A DNA stretch of 64,000 nucleotides from Diphasiastrum complanatum. Its lineage: Eukaryota; Streptophyta; Lycopodiopsida; Lycopodiales; Lycopodiaceae. The number at the start of each line of letters is the position of its first letter. Within the stretch, counting starts at the first letter, position 1. Positions 31,330-42,559 of this stretch are shown piece after piece. The position numbers and the translations under genes were made by a program. Below the pieces are notes generated by a model. It searched no databases. It was given only the letters and a program-made list of their open reading frames with translations, and was not told the origin of the DNA. The DNA is taken from NCBI GenBank assembly GCA_029204225.1, contig CM055109.1:27160178-27224177 (forward strand). Direction: 5' to 3'.

Positions 31330-32195
31330 GTTTGATGGAGCAGGTTTTCCTATATGTGCACACTACCTTGACTATGGACTCTCACACTCTTTACAGTTTA
31401 CTCTTAGATAGTTTCAGGTTTCTTCCCACCAGCTTGCTATTGAGACTGGTCGTTATCAGGGTCCTCCACGTGAGAACAAATTATGTCAGATGTGTTCCTT
31501 GGGAGAGATTCAGTCGGAGGAGCATTTCCTTTTCAGATGTTTGGCCTATTATGAGCTCCGGGGGTGTTATCATTGCCTTTTCAGAGATGCACCCACTTTA
31601 CGCTCTCTCATCACTATGTGGATCCTAGATGTGTTGCCCTTATGATATTTGAGATGTCCTTGCTGCGGAGAGCCCAGGCTCAGTGGATGGTGATACACAG
31701 CCTCAGATTACGGACTTTTTTACTAGTCGCCTTCCACAAGCAGATTCAGATTCAGACGATGACATAGATATTGACCTAGCTCATCGTGATCATAGACAGT
31801 GCTTGACCTCAGGTACTACCATAGCTCGGGAGGCGGGCGCCTACGGTTAGCAGGAGAGTGTGCCTTCAGAGGTCCCACACTGGTCGGAGTCAGCGTCCAC
31901 GGAGACAACACAGATGACATCAGCGTCCATCTTCTACTGCAATATCATCTTTTGGACCTCATATCACAGGCTTCTTCAGTAGTCTCAACTGATATCACAT
32001 ACAGTTCTATCCCTTGGATATATTATCTTTTGTTGTAGGTTTTTTTTATGGATAGACATTTTGTATTTCAAATTATATTTCTTTAGCTTTTTTGTGGAGT
32101 TACTATGCTCCCTGGTTACTACACACTTGAGATGTACTACTATATCTTATATGCTTTTTTGGCAGAAGACATTAATAAAATTTTCTTTCTTTTCT
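31330..32195 (+). mobile_element. 5'-truncated LINE copy (3' end only)
   Basis: Corresponds to the last ~0.85 kb of the LINE at 34966-39910. Around 31420-31600 the plus strand reads SHQLAIET..VHXXPPRENK-type text: frames give LAIETGRYQGPPRENKLCQM and CSLGEIQSEEHFLFRCLAYY, ELRGCYHCLFRDAPTLRSL, matching SSHQLAIETGRY and the Cys/His C-terminal motif of the full copy. The 3' end GACATTAATAAAATTTTC is the counterpart of GACGTTAATAATAATAAT, followed by a TC-rich run. Several frame changes; dead on arrival. Confidence 0.8.
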
Positions 32196-33180
32196 TCTCC
32201 CTCTCTCGACATTGGAAGCATCCCTGACACACAAGATGCCCTTTAAGAGACTCAAAGGTTTTTGAATCATACACTTAGCCATCATAGCAAAGGAGTAGAA
32301 TGAGCCTGGAGAAGTGCAAAAGATAATGCCACCCTCATTATTTTCTTTACCTCTTTGGAACAAAGATCAGTGCTACACTACAAGTCAAGTTAAAAGGAAC
32401 ACATATCCTCCTTGATGATGACCTCACATACATGCAAGTAGAATGGAGGATAGCATTCTCAGAAGCTAAACAAAGAAGTAGTCGGGCATTTATAGAAATG
32501 GGCAAGTGAAATATATTGATGGAAAAGAAAATAGTGAAATGGGTCCTTGAGCATAGGAGCATCATGCCATTTGAGATCTAGGGTGTAGAATTGTAATGGT
32601 ACACACTCATTGTCTATTGTTGGAGACCTGATTAACTTAATTTGTTGTTGACTACCTCATGGGATTACCATCCTCCATCCCTCTTATATATGACTTCAAC
32701 ATCTTCCCAACCACCCTCTCTGATCACTCTGTTCTATCTTTCCATCTTGGTACTATCATCTCATCACAATGTCCACCACTACTATTGTCCTAATTTTTCA
32801 AGGCCCTTCACCAACTTGGGACATTTGGCATCCCTTTGATAGATCTTCCTTCAAGTCCCCACCAATACATCAAACGGTCCATCCATCAACCATAACATGA
32901 CCGTGAATGGTAGGGCCAAAAACCCACTATTATAAAACTCGCTTTTCGGAGTTCAACACAGCAAGATTCTCGGCCTTGCCATGCTATTTGGATTCAAGAC
33001 TATCTCATGGGCTTGGGTTTATATTGGGCTAGCACCAAGTTTCATCACACCCGCTTGTGATTGAGACAAGACACTTCCACAATACCCCAAGTTTCAAGTC
33101 ACCAAAATCTCAAATACGATGCTAAAGCCAATAGACACAATAAGAATGGATGGTGGATCAAACCTACCCAACAAACGTAG
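32196..33180. other. No gene seen
   Basis: Mixed-composition sequence with short frames only; no recognised element. Confidence 0.5.
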
Positions 33181-33494
33181 ACAGGTTTTTCTACACAGCT
33201 TTTTGGAGTTTTGGATTGCTATGTTTCGGAATGTGGGGGTTTGGAACAACGTTCCGGTGCAACTTAGTCTCATAGTTAAGTGGTAGTTAGGTTGATGATG
33301 CGTCCAAGTGAGGTGTCCAGATCCCTCCAACGCTCTATTCCAACTAGGAGTGATCTGGACACCTCACTGGGACGCATCATCAACCTAACTACCACTTAAC
33401 TATGAGACTAAGTTGCACCGGAACGTTGTTCCAAACCCCCACATTCCGAAACATAGCAATCCAAAACTCCAAAAAGCTGTGTAGAAAAACCTGT
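33181..33494. repeat. Near-perfect inverted repeat, 143-bp arms, 28-bp loop
   Basis: The left arm 33181-33323 begins ACAGGTTTTTCTACACAGCT and ends GAGGTGTCCAGATC; the right arm 33352-33494 is its reverse complement. By base-by-base reading there is a single mismatch (CCAAGTG against CCCAGTG). Flanks (ACGTAG left, AAATTT right) show no target duplication, and the arms have no transposon-like termini. A transcript would fold into a 143-bp stem. Confidence 0.92.
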
Positions 33495-34460
33495 AAATTT
33501 CTTTTTGACAGCCACGAAGCCCCATTTCTAGCACACTTTGTTGGAGACCCATTTTCCAGAGACTTCTGAGGAATTTTTAGAGTTTTATTATGTGTCAAAA
33601 TCCGAGGCTCTGTAGAACATGAAAAGATTATTCACCCTATTGAATATGCTACCCCCCACCTGATTTGTAAAGCAAAATTCATGCCTTCTTTCCTTATCAA
33701 CAACAACTCCCCATTCCTGAGGTGCAAATATCTCATTTTCCCTTTTAAGGCTGAAGACTTATGTATTTGAGACATCTCAGCTTTCAGGATATTATTCGTA
33801 ATCTACTTCAATTTGTAGTCAGATTTCAATCTCTTATGCATCAATGGTAAAACATGTATCTATGGAATACATCACATAAAATGGTGAGACTTTGGTGGAC
33901 AATTATGTGGTGTTGTTGTATGTTGTGACATACTTGGGCCTAAACCCTAAACCCATTTCTCCATGCCCCTTTATACTCAATTGCAGCTTCCAATCCCCTC
34001 TTGGCTAGTAGTATAACCCATTGTGACAAATAGGACAAGATCCATAATAGAATCCAACTCTAAAAACGATAGATTTCCCATCCCAACACGTAGATTCAAA
34101 AAAAACTAATACAATACCGCAATTCATTTTTTGAGGGGTCCGCGTTCCAGAACGTTGCTTCCGAAATGCATATATAATTATTATTTTTTTGGTTTTCTTA
34201 TATATATATCATTGTTGCCAGTGGAACGCGACGCAGGAAAAAAAATTTGCATTCCATCGCATAGCTATTGGAGGAGCAAAATTGTTGCAAATTTTTTCAC
34301 ACATCCAATTGCGAGGATCCAAGGTGCTACGGCTATCTATTCGACGAGGGAAACGCAGTGGGCATGGCATCGCGCACGAGAAATGAGCGTGGAGTGAGAA
34401 ATCTCCAATTCTACATTTTCCTTGCCTACACTTTTCAATTTCCATGATTGTTTAGAACTA
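33495..34460. other. No gene seen
   Basis: No recognisable gene. Overlapping frames at 34131-34445 occur on both strands and carry no motif. Confidence 0.5.
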
Positions 34461-34461
34461 G

Positions 34462-34690
34462 CTATGGGTGTCAAATTGAAGCGAAGTAAAGTGCTACATT
34501 GTGTTTTCTCAAGCCTACGGGAATGCCTACAACGTCAGTTCAGGCCACTATGACGCATAGAAGTTATGAGAGTGGTGCCCTCTTTTGGTGTTTTTATGAC
34601 CCTATTTGTGAAATAGGCTATAGGTGTCAGATTGAGCTGTCGTTAGATGCCACACTGTGTTTCTAAATGCCTACAAGAATGCCAAAAATG
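34462..34690. repeat. Spaced direct repeat of ~70 bp
   Basis: CTATGGGTGTCAAATTGA at 34462 and CTATAGGTGTCAGATTGA at 34619 head two related blocks, each continuing with GTGTTT and GCCTAC.(G/A)GAATGCC. The offset is 157 bp. Confidence 0.7.
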
Positions 34691-34953
34691 TCTGTTTACG
34701 CCTGTAGTGCATCCTCATCAACTCAAGCTTTACGATGGCCTTCAGCCTCTTGTCAAGTCACTCGTCAGCCTCCAGTCTTGCAACCTATCACTCGCTTTTT
34801 TAGATCAGCTACTCAGTTTGGTTTTTCTTTGAATGTTTTGCCTCAGCAGAGCTGGTGGATAAGCTCTTGCATCTATACCTCACTTGGACAATGCTCCTAC
34901 TTTGTTTGTATTGGACTCTTCTTTTGTGCCTATGGGGACTAGACAAAGATTAA
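34690..34953 (+). mobile_element. LINE 3'-end fragment upstream of the full LINE
   Basis: CCTCAGCAGAGCTGGTGGAT, AAGCTCTTGCAT and ACAATGCTCCTACTTTGT match CCTCCGCAGAGCAGGTGGTT, AAGCTCGTGCAT and ACAATGCTCCTCACCTTTTG of the full LINE's 3' region (39680-39850). It ends in GATTAA followed by (TC)6, and the full LINE starts directly after. Confidence 0.7.
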
Positions 34954-35052
34954 TCTCTCTCTCTCGCTGACCTGTACCCCTCCTCTGATGCTGTACGGCC
35001 CCTGCTAGTGCTAACCTGACCCACAATCTTGCCTACCGCTACCCTTAGCTCC

Positions 35053-36039
35053 ATGGCACCCAAGAAAAAGGGGGGTGCCCCTACCCCCCCCCCCCCCCCC
35101 CCCCCCCCCTCTATTCACCTCTTCTCCTCCATCATCTTGAGAGGGAGGGGGATGCTATTTCACCTACAACAATCTCACCGCTAGTTACACTAGAAGGCAT
35201 TACTGATGCACCCTCTATTTTCACTGACAATCCACTTGCTATCACAGAAACGCATCAGCTGTCCACGGTCGATTACACTCCTTCCAAGCCTATTTAGGCC
35301 TTTATGATATTGGTTTCATCCGAAACGAAATCCTCGGCATTAAGAAACAACTACACTTTTTTGAAATGGCAAATGGCAAATTGGATCTAGATCTCATGGG
35401 TGTCAAAGAACGGGTGGAGCAGCTTAAGCAAGAAAATGTATATCTTAAGCAACGGCTTGCAGAACATATACCTTCTTCGGACGAAACTTCCAACAAAATA
35501 TCTTGCTTAGAAAAACAGGTCGAAGAGCTTCAAACCAGATGATATGGACAGCAAACTCTCATCACTTGCAAAACAGGTTGAAGAAACGACATCAATCCTC
35601 AAACAAGGTAATCACCCCCATATATCAGCCTCTATGATGGATAACAATTTGGAGACAGTTTTGGATGTAACAAGCTAGAAGAGCTAAAAAGGCTCTCAAT
35701 ATTAGAGTAAGAGGCATTGCCAATGGCGGTAAACCAATAGACGAAGCTACAGATTTACTCGTTTCCAAGTTATCTCATGTTGTTGATGGTTTTGATACGG
35801 CATGGCGTAGAAAATTTGATGACAACGTTCTTTTTGTCGAATTTCGCTCTCTTCAACATCGCAATGCAGCCCTTCGGCTTAGAACAAAACTCAAAGGCAC
35901 TTTCATTTATATGGATGATGACTTGACAAATACCCAATGGTTAGCAAGGAAAAAGATTATTCACGAAGAGAAAGAAAAAGGGCAAAGGGTCGTTTTTATC
36001 GACGGCAAACCAAGATATTTCGACCTCCTCTCGCACTAG
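35053..36039 (+). pseudogene. LINE ORF1
   Basis: ATG 35053 begins MAPKKKGGAPT, then a run of 26 C (35084-35109) encodes prolines. With the present number of C the frame stops at TAG within 80 bases; one frame over stays open (REGDAISPTTISPLVTLEGI). Next comes a coiled coil in another frame (IRNEILGIKKQLHFFEMANG, VKERVEQLKQENVYLKQRLA, ISCLEKQVEELQTR). Last is an RNA-binding-like part from about 35675: KKALNIRVRGIANGGKPIDE, VLFVEFRSLQHRNAALRLRT, VVFIDGKPRYFDLLSH, stop at 36037-36039. The layout resembles L1 ORF1p, which binds LINE RNA. Confidence 0.75.
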
Positions 36040-36104
36040 GAACTTGGGGCTCCCGGGTTTAGGAGCTGCCCGAGATCCCCTACAATTTTGAAACTTGGCT
36101 TCTA

Positions 36105-37508
36105 GACTTGCAATGGTTTTTTATCATCATCATCGGCAGGAGATTTTACTGATTTTATAAGCAAATGTGACATTTTGTTGTTGGCTGAAACCCATGAGCC
36201 CTTATATCATCCTCTTCCACATATACAGGATTACTGTTGGCATTCTGTTTTTCGCCCATTTGTGAGGGGAAACTTGTCGTGGATCTGGCGGAGTAGCTTG
36301 TTTATACAGAGCCACGACAGTTAAGATGGTTAAGCAAGATCCATATGCTCGATATATATGGCTACATACTATTGGTTCATTATTGGGATTACCTCAGGAC
36401 ATTTATATGGCTATATGTTACTTCGCTCCACAGACTTCGACGTTTGCTGAATTTGGTGGGGACCCATTTCAGGCACTCTCAGATGATATTGCTTTTTTTT
36501 CTCAGCAAGGCTACATTTTATTAGCAGGAGATTTCAACGCCCGTACTAGCTCCAGACAGACAAAATTTCATGCAGATACTGACGTTCTTCGGCTTCATCC
36601 TTTGGATATGGGATTTGATCGAGTATCACAGGATGCACACTTCAATTACATCTTTTGGGGAGCAATTGATTACTCTTGCGGAGACACATTCTCTGGCCAT
36701 CTTGAATGGCCTCACACAGTGGCCTTCCTCATCAGCGTTTACATGTTATCCTCATGGTGGAGGACATAGTGTAGTTGACTACTTTATTGGATCACCTGCT
36801 TTGATCCCTCACATCTCTGATTTCTCCATTACACCTCCCACCATTTTTGATCACTCACTCCTACGCCTCTCACTAGGTCACATAACCCCGTCTTCTAAAG
36901 TTCCACGCTCCTCTTTTACTAACAAACGTGTTCCTTTTACTCACTCTAGACAATTTTATAATAGGAGCTTTTTTGCCAAGGTGAATACATTGCTTGGATG
37001 GTTTTCCAAAGATCTACAGGGCCGCAGGAACTGTCTGATCCGGTCCATGAGCTCATACACCAGTCCAAGTGTGGACCCCAACTACACCACAACCCTGTCC
37101 CAACTACTTACTCACTTCCCTTTCACGGCATCAGTTGAGCAACAAGCCACTTTTCTCTCTAAATCCCTCTTATCTGCAACATCCTCATCTTTTCCCACCA
37201 AGACAATATCCTCTCGTAGACGTGTTCACAACCGCTGGTATGATGCAAAATGTCGCTCTCGTCACAAACATGTGGTAAATGCCAGATTACACTCCCCTGC
37301 AACACTCAAACAACACCAGAAAAAGTATCATAAAGCTACCAAAACAAAGAAGATAACATACCTACAATCACTTTGCCAAAGGTTGATCGATTCTTTAGAT
37401 TCCTCTTCCTCCTCCTTTTTCTGGAAACATTTCACCAGATCCTCTTCGACTTTGGCCCCCATAGCAACCGAATCTTGGTCGAATATGCCACAAAACTTTA
37501 TAGCCTAG
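36105..37508 (+). pseudogene. LINE ORF2, APE endonuclease part
   Basis: Spread over three frames: FISKCDILLLAETHEPLYHP (catalytic Glu), then 36326-36769 with YIWLHTIGSLLGLPQDIYMA and QGYILLAGDFNARTSSRQTK (GDFNAR motif), then 36720-37508 with HSVVDYFIGSPALIPHISDF and PTIFDHSLLRLSLG (final D-H). These are the motifs of the exonuclease-endonuclease-phosphatase fold that nicks target DNA. The remainder to 37508 is a linker ending in SSFFWKHFTR before a frameshift. Confidence 0.85.
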
Positions 37509-37551
37509 ACTCCCCTCCTACCTTCCCCGCTGCACGCTTTTTACTCCAGAC

Positions 37552-38695
37552 ATGGTTGAAAATGCCATTAACCATGCCAAACTTCATGAAGCCACTGACT
37601 ATGATTCTCTAAACGTGGATTTCCTCAAACCTGTAGCACATCTTATCTCGCCCTTTATTGCTCACGCTTTTAACACTGTTGTGACCTCTGGTTTTCCTAC
37701 CGCATGGTGTGCTAATATTCTTCATCCCATTCTCAAGGCAGGTGATCCCATAAATGTAGAAAACTACCGTACTATTATGATTGGTCACACTTTGGCTAAG
37801 ATTTATGGTTCCATTTTACAGACGGTTACTGGATCTTTTGCTGAGATTGAGGATTTACATGCTATGGGTCAGGCTGGGTTCAGACCAAGATACTCCACCT
37901 CATATCAGATTTTCATTTTGCGATGCATCATTGAGGAGGCCCGACATCAGAGACAGAGAGTTTATTGTTGCTTTGTGGACTTCCGCAAAGCTTTTGACTT
38001 AGTTCCGAGACACCTCCTTTTTCAGAGATTATCTTCGCTTGGCTTCACAGACGAGACTATTGCCGCGATCATTACTTTATATGAGCGAGTTTGGGCACGG
38101 TTCAGGGACGGTAGTGGTTGGTCCTCGCTGATACATTCTACTATTGGAGTGAAGCAGGGCTGCCCCTTATCTCCTACTCTCTTTGCACTATATATTGATG
38201 ACCTCGAGCGGATTATTCGAGAGGAAGGTTATCCCCATTCTCCTATATGCTGATGATGTGGTTCTTCTCTCATCCTCTACAGCTGGCTTACAGAGACACC
38301 TTTCTGCTTTACATCACTTCTGTCAGCTTTGGGGATTGATGGTTAATACTAAGAAGACCAAGATTATGGTGTTCAACACCAATAGACAGCATATGAGAGA
38401 TGTGACCTTTTATTATGATGGGCTGCTGATTGAGATTGTCACCTCTTACACTTATTTGGGAGTACTTTTTTCTAGTCCGCTACTCACATTCCGACCGGCA
38501 GCCCTCACCAAACTCCGTAAGGGGCACACTTCTCTTGTTCATATGGAGAGATTCTGTTCCACATATTATGTACAGGACCCTGCTACCAGATGCTTACTAT
38601 TTTCTACCATTGTCTCCCCGGTTGTTTTATACTCTGCTGAGACTTGGTGTCTAGATTTATCACATGATACTTGGAGGGATCTTACTCGTATCTAG
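37552..38695 (+). pseudogene. LINE ORF2, reverse transcriptase
   Basis: 37552-38253: YDSLNVDFLKPVAHLISPFI, ENYRTIMIGHTLAKIYGSIL, QAGFRPRYSTSYQIFILRCI, YCCFVDFRKAFDLVPRHLLF, STIGVKQGCPLSPTLFALYI. A frameshift near 38230 leads to PILLYADDVVLLSSSTAGLQ with the catalytic YADD, then LMVNTKKTKIMVF and YTYLGVLFSS. It ends at TAG 38693-38695. All core RT motifs are present in order, so the enzyme is dead only through frame breaks. Confidence 0.9.
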
Positions 38696-38701
38696 ATTCT
38701 C

Positions 38702-39673
38702 ATGCTTAGCAGGATGATTAGGGCTAAGCCCTCGGTGCCACATGATATCATATTGGCGGAGTTTGCTTCCCCTCCCCTAGTTATCGGTGCTATGTTTCAG
38801 ATCATTACCTTTCTTCACAGGATATCAGAGTTAGACACTTCCAGATATGTTGTTGATGCTCTCACTTCATCACGCACCATTGCTGGACAGGGGGCCAAGC
38901 ATTCTTGGTTTGGCAGTGTCTCAGCCCTTCTTCGGACTTGGGGCTTATCTATACTTGTCTTCCAAGCGAGACTCATGCTTATATCAGACAGCATATTTAT
39001 CGTAGTTACATACGCACTATATGGTCACAGCCCGACCCTGATAAGGTCAAGATACATTTCTATGGCACACATCTACTACGGTTGGATACTACGGGTACCC
39101 CTGTCCTTCCAACATATCTTACACAGCCATTATCTTTTGGTCTCCGGTACCGTATGGGACAGCTCCGAGTCTCTTCTCATCAGCTGGCTATTGAGACGGG
39201 TAGATACACGCACACTCCCAGATTGCAGAGGATATGTTCATGAGCTTTGTTCTCTTCATGAGATGGAGGATGAGTTCCATTTCATCTTTCGTTGTCCAGT
39301 ATATCATGAGATCAGGGGGCGTTACCATTGTTTATACAGAGATACCCCTCTCATGTTGCGATCGTTCCTCGAGTATCCAGACTCTAGATGTGTAGGTCTT
39401 CTATTGAGAGAGATGTATACTTTACGAGCTTCACTTCTACCTACCACAAATATGGATCACAACCAGGCTCATATTACCCAGTTTTTCCAGAAGCGAGACA
39501 GAGAGGACATTTCCGTTTTGGATTTTGAAGTCCCCACTCGGAGATCGAAGACACAGAGAGTCTCACATACTTCTGCTGGATCCAGGATCACTAGATCTTC
39601 ACAGGCTTCTCGCCAGTCTACAGCACGCTCCACCACTACTATCACTCATTGTTTTCAGCTTACTCGTAGCTAG
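38702..39673 (+). pseudogene. LINE ORF2, C-terminal domain
   Basis: Open for ~320 codons, directly after the TAG at 38693. Mid-part (SWFGSVSALLRTWGL) continues the ORF2 C-terminus; the overlapping frame near 39140-39230 holds the true SSHQLAIETGRYTHTPRLQR, then CSLHEMEDEFHFIFRCPVYH, a Cys/His motif common at the end of plant and animal LINE ORF2. A Ser/Thr-rich tail ends at the stop 39671-39673. Confidence 0.8.
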
Positions 39674-39907
39674 TCTCCTCCGCAGAGCAGGTGGTTAAGC
39701 TCGTGCATTGTACCCTCACAAGCTGGTGGTCAAGCTTGGATACTTATTCTTCTTAGAGATAGCGAGATAGACATGCTAGTTTCTTGTCTTCTCTTTTTTA
39801 CTAGTAAATAAGTCCGTATGCAAACAATGCTCCTCACCTTTTGTACTCTCTTTTGTCTTATGTACCTTTGGGTACCAAAAGACGTTAATAATAATAATAA
39901 TAATTCT

Positions 39908-39910
<3 letters not shown>

Positions 39911-39988
<78 letters not shown>
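39911..39988. repeat. (TC)39 microsatellite
   Basis: 78 bp of uninterrupted TC starting right after the LINE tail TAATTCTAAT. Confidence 0.98.
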
Positions 39989-39992
<4 letters not shown>

Positions 39993-40599
39993 AACATCTA
40001 TTGAAATGGGACAACCACAAAGTTAAGTTAGATGTGGCCAAACCAACTTCAAGTGGAGCAACAATCCTTAACACTGACTGACCATGGGTGGGGCTGTAAT
40101 CTTACTTGTGGTTGCAACCACATCAGCACTTAGCCAAAAAAAAGTGTTGATATTATTAAGCCTGGTGCTATCAATTGGTGCGACATAGATTTAGTTGCAA
40201 TGCTTACAAGGAATCCACATTCAGCATAAGAAAAAGCCCAAGCAAGCTAGAAAGAACTGACCCCAAACGCCGACTTACAATCACAAGTGGAATTAATGAC
40301 CTTAATTCGGATTATTTACCCTCTGAGAGCAGGCATTACCTTCATTAAACTGAGGGCCCTTAAATCTCCCACTCTTTCAACATCAGAAGAGCAATATCAA
40401 TGCCAGGTCATTATGAGGGATATATGAAGCAAACCTGGTCACGCTCGTATGCAGCAGCACATCCATGTGCCTACTACGTTAATGAAAAGGCATAAAATCT
40501 TGGTGTTTATGTGTTTTTAAGATAGTCCACTTTTGATCATTGTACGGGCTAGTGAACAAATACATAAATTACCAAATCTCCAAAAATATAAAAGCAAAA
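39989..40599. other. No gene seen
   Basis: No recognisable gene. The long Glu/Arg and Ser/Leu frames in this area come from translating the TC repeat. Confidence 0.55.
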
Positions 40600-41690
40600 T
40601 AAACAAAAATAACCAACAGGTAACAGAATACGGGAAACTAACCAGCAACTCACTATGAAAAAACTTTGTACATTGAGAAGCAAAATATGCTACCAAAGGT
40701 CCTAAATTTTAACATCAGAATAACCACAAATTAGCAACACATAGCAGACTAAGCAAGACTATCCCAGTGTTCACGAGTCACTATTGAATGGATACATATC
40801 TTTGTACATTGAGAAGCGTAAAATGCTATAAAACGTCCATATCACAAACAAATATACATAAATCAGCAGCATCAAGTGCTATCAAACGTCCAAAACTACA
40901 AAAACAAAATAAAACACAAATGAGGAACACATAACAGACTAAGCAAGACTACCGAGCGACTCTCTATCAAAGACGTGCACATAACATTTGAGAAGCATAA
41001 TGTGCTACCAGACGTCCCAAAACATAACAACAAAATAAACAAAAATCAGTAACGCATGGCAGAGGAAACAAAACTAACGAGTCTACCAAACGTCAGAAAC
41101 TATAACAGCAAAAGAAACTCAAATCAGCAACACACAGCAGACTAAAGCAAAACCTACCAGTGGCTCAACATCACAGAGATGCATTTAATTTTTGCAAATT
41201 AAGTACTACGTAGCATAACACTATGCTAAACTAACCCGTGAACTCGTGAAGTTGCATAGAATGTTTGTACATTAAGTATCATAATATTATTAATAACTAA
41301 CCAGTGGCTCAATATCACAGAGATGCATATTGTCTCTCTACATTAAGTAGCTACGTAGCATAATATTAAGCAAAACTAACCAGTGACTCAATACCACAGA
41401 GAATCATATGATCTTTCTACATTACGTAGTAAGTAGCATTATATTAAGCAGAACTAACCAGTGACTGAAAATCACAAGACGCATATAATCCTTGCACATT
41501 AAGTAGTTAAGTAGCATCATATTGTGCAAAACAAAGCAGTGATTCAATATCATAGCGATGCATACGAATCTTTGAACACTAAGCAGTAAGTAGCACAATA
41601 TTCTGCAAAACTAACGAGTGACTCAACATCACAGAGACGCATGTAATCTTTATACGGTAAGTAGTCAGATGCATGATAGTATACATACCT
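40600..41690. repeat. Two-tier diverged minisatellite
   Basis: Right part (41160-41690): about seven units of ~77 bp with consensus parts CCAGTGACTCAATATCACAG, AGATGCATAT and ACATTAAGTAGTAAGTAGCA. Unit starts lie near 41161, 41241, 41307, 41380, 41457, 41538 and 41615. Left part (40600-41160): longer, irregular units (about 120-160 bp) sharing CTTTGTACATTGAGAAGC, TGCTA(C/T)(C/A)AAACGTCC and AACACATAGCAGACTAAGCA. The short units look like internal deletions of the long one. No coding sequence. Confidence 0.8.
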
Positions 41691-42265
41691 TTGTAGCTGT
41701 TAATGGCAGACAAAAAGTTAAGGCGCTTGAGACGGCTGAGAGGGTGTGCGCTCACCTGGATCGATGAAATAGACGACGATGGATCGTTCTCTGCTTTTGG
41801 ACGAAAGAATCGAAGAAAATGTGAAGAAATTTTGAGAGAGGAGCAGAAGCCCGCGCTTTTTGGCTTGCAGTCAGTCAGTCCTATGAGGAAAAAAATAATA
41901 ATAATGTTAAGGGCCGTTTCAGGCTAAGGGCCCCACTTTTCTTTTAAGGTATATTTGATAATTGCACCAAAGGCCCTCTGGAGCTGATTGGCAGAGAGGC
42001 TCTTGCCGCCCAAATTTTTTAAAACTTGGCAAGTGATATAACTACAATCGACCGCCCTTCTTTCACACCTTGTTGGTGACAATCGGGACGGATGATGCAA
42101 GCTTAATGGCCAGTTTGAATCACCCTCCTATTGTCTCATTGGTCCATGTTTTGTAAGTTGCCCCTAACAACTCAACATGCCAAGTAAAGTCCCTAGTTCC
42201 AACAATAACTTTGTGGCATACCCACAAAAGTCTTGCCATGATTATGGTGTTTTGACATTTGTGGA
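41691..42265. other. Unassigned; possible 5' exon at 41703-41927
   Basis: A frame from ATG 41703 (MADKKLRRLRRLRGCALTWI) directly follows the minisatellite but resembles no known family and may be chance. Nothing else is recognised. Confidence 0.3.
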
Positions 42266-42269
42266 TTTT

Positions 42270-42540
42270 TTTAAGGGGGAAGGGTCACCCTCTGAGGCCG
42301 TTCCGTCGAGGAAGGGCCTTCGCCCTAGGCGGAAGGCCCTTCCCACGGTTGAACGGCCAAAGAGGCGTGAAAACTTGTTTTACTTTTTTTTTCCTCCTTT
42401 TTTTGTCGTACATTTTCTTTTACATGCACCTTCTACGCGGAAGGTCATGTAAAAAAAATTTAAGGAGGCACGCAAATTCCGTTCTGTGAGGCGCCTCTTT
42501 TTTCTTCATGAAAAAGGAAAAAATGATTTTACGACATGAG
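42270..42540 (+). repeat. Hairpin-rich dispersed repeat, copy 2
   Basis: GC-rich head with its own hairpin (GAAGGGCCTTCGCC...GGCGGAAGGCCCTTCC near 42313-42343), a T-rich run, the hairpin TTACATGCACCTTC...GAAGGTCATGTAA at 42419-42451, then CTGTGAGGCGCC and AATGATTTTACG. Same order as copy 1 (25985-26330), but the second GCACCTTC hairpin is missing. Confidence 0.7.
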
Positions 42541-42559
42541 AAATGACCAGTTATTTAGT

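Larger units (their letters stand above)
34966..39910 (+). mobile_element. Near-full-length LINE (APE-type non-LTR retrotransposon)
   Basis: Order: short 5' UTR, ORF1 with coiled coil and RNA-binding-like domain (35053-36039), ORF2 with APE endonuclease, reverse transcriptase and a C-terminal Cys/His domain (about 36105-39673), 3' UTR, and a (TAA)n tail at about 39886-39904. No RNase H was seen. It starts just after (TC)6 and ends just before (TC)39. ORF1 and ORF2 are broken by several frameshifts. I leave its clade open (L1- or RTE/CR1-like). Confidence 0.88.

Noticed and set aside
39730-40081. Proteins rich in Glu-Arg or Ser-Leu repeats on both strands
   Set aside because: They are translations of the (TC)39 microsatellite.
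40600-41690. CRISPR-like array
   Set aside because: Units vary throughout, there are no constant repeats with unique spacers, and the genome is eukaryotic.
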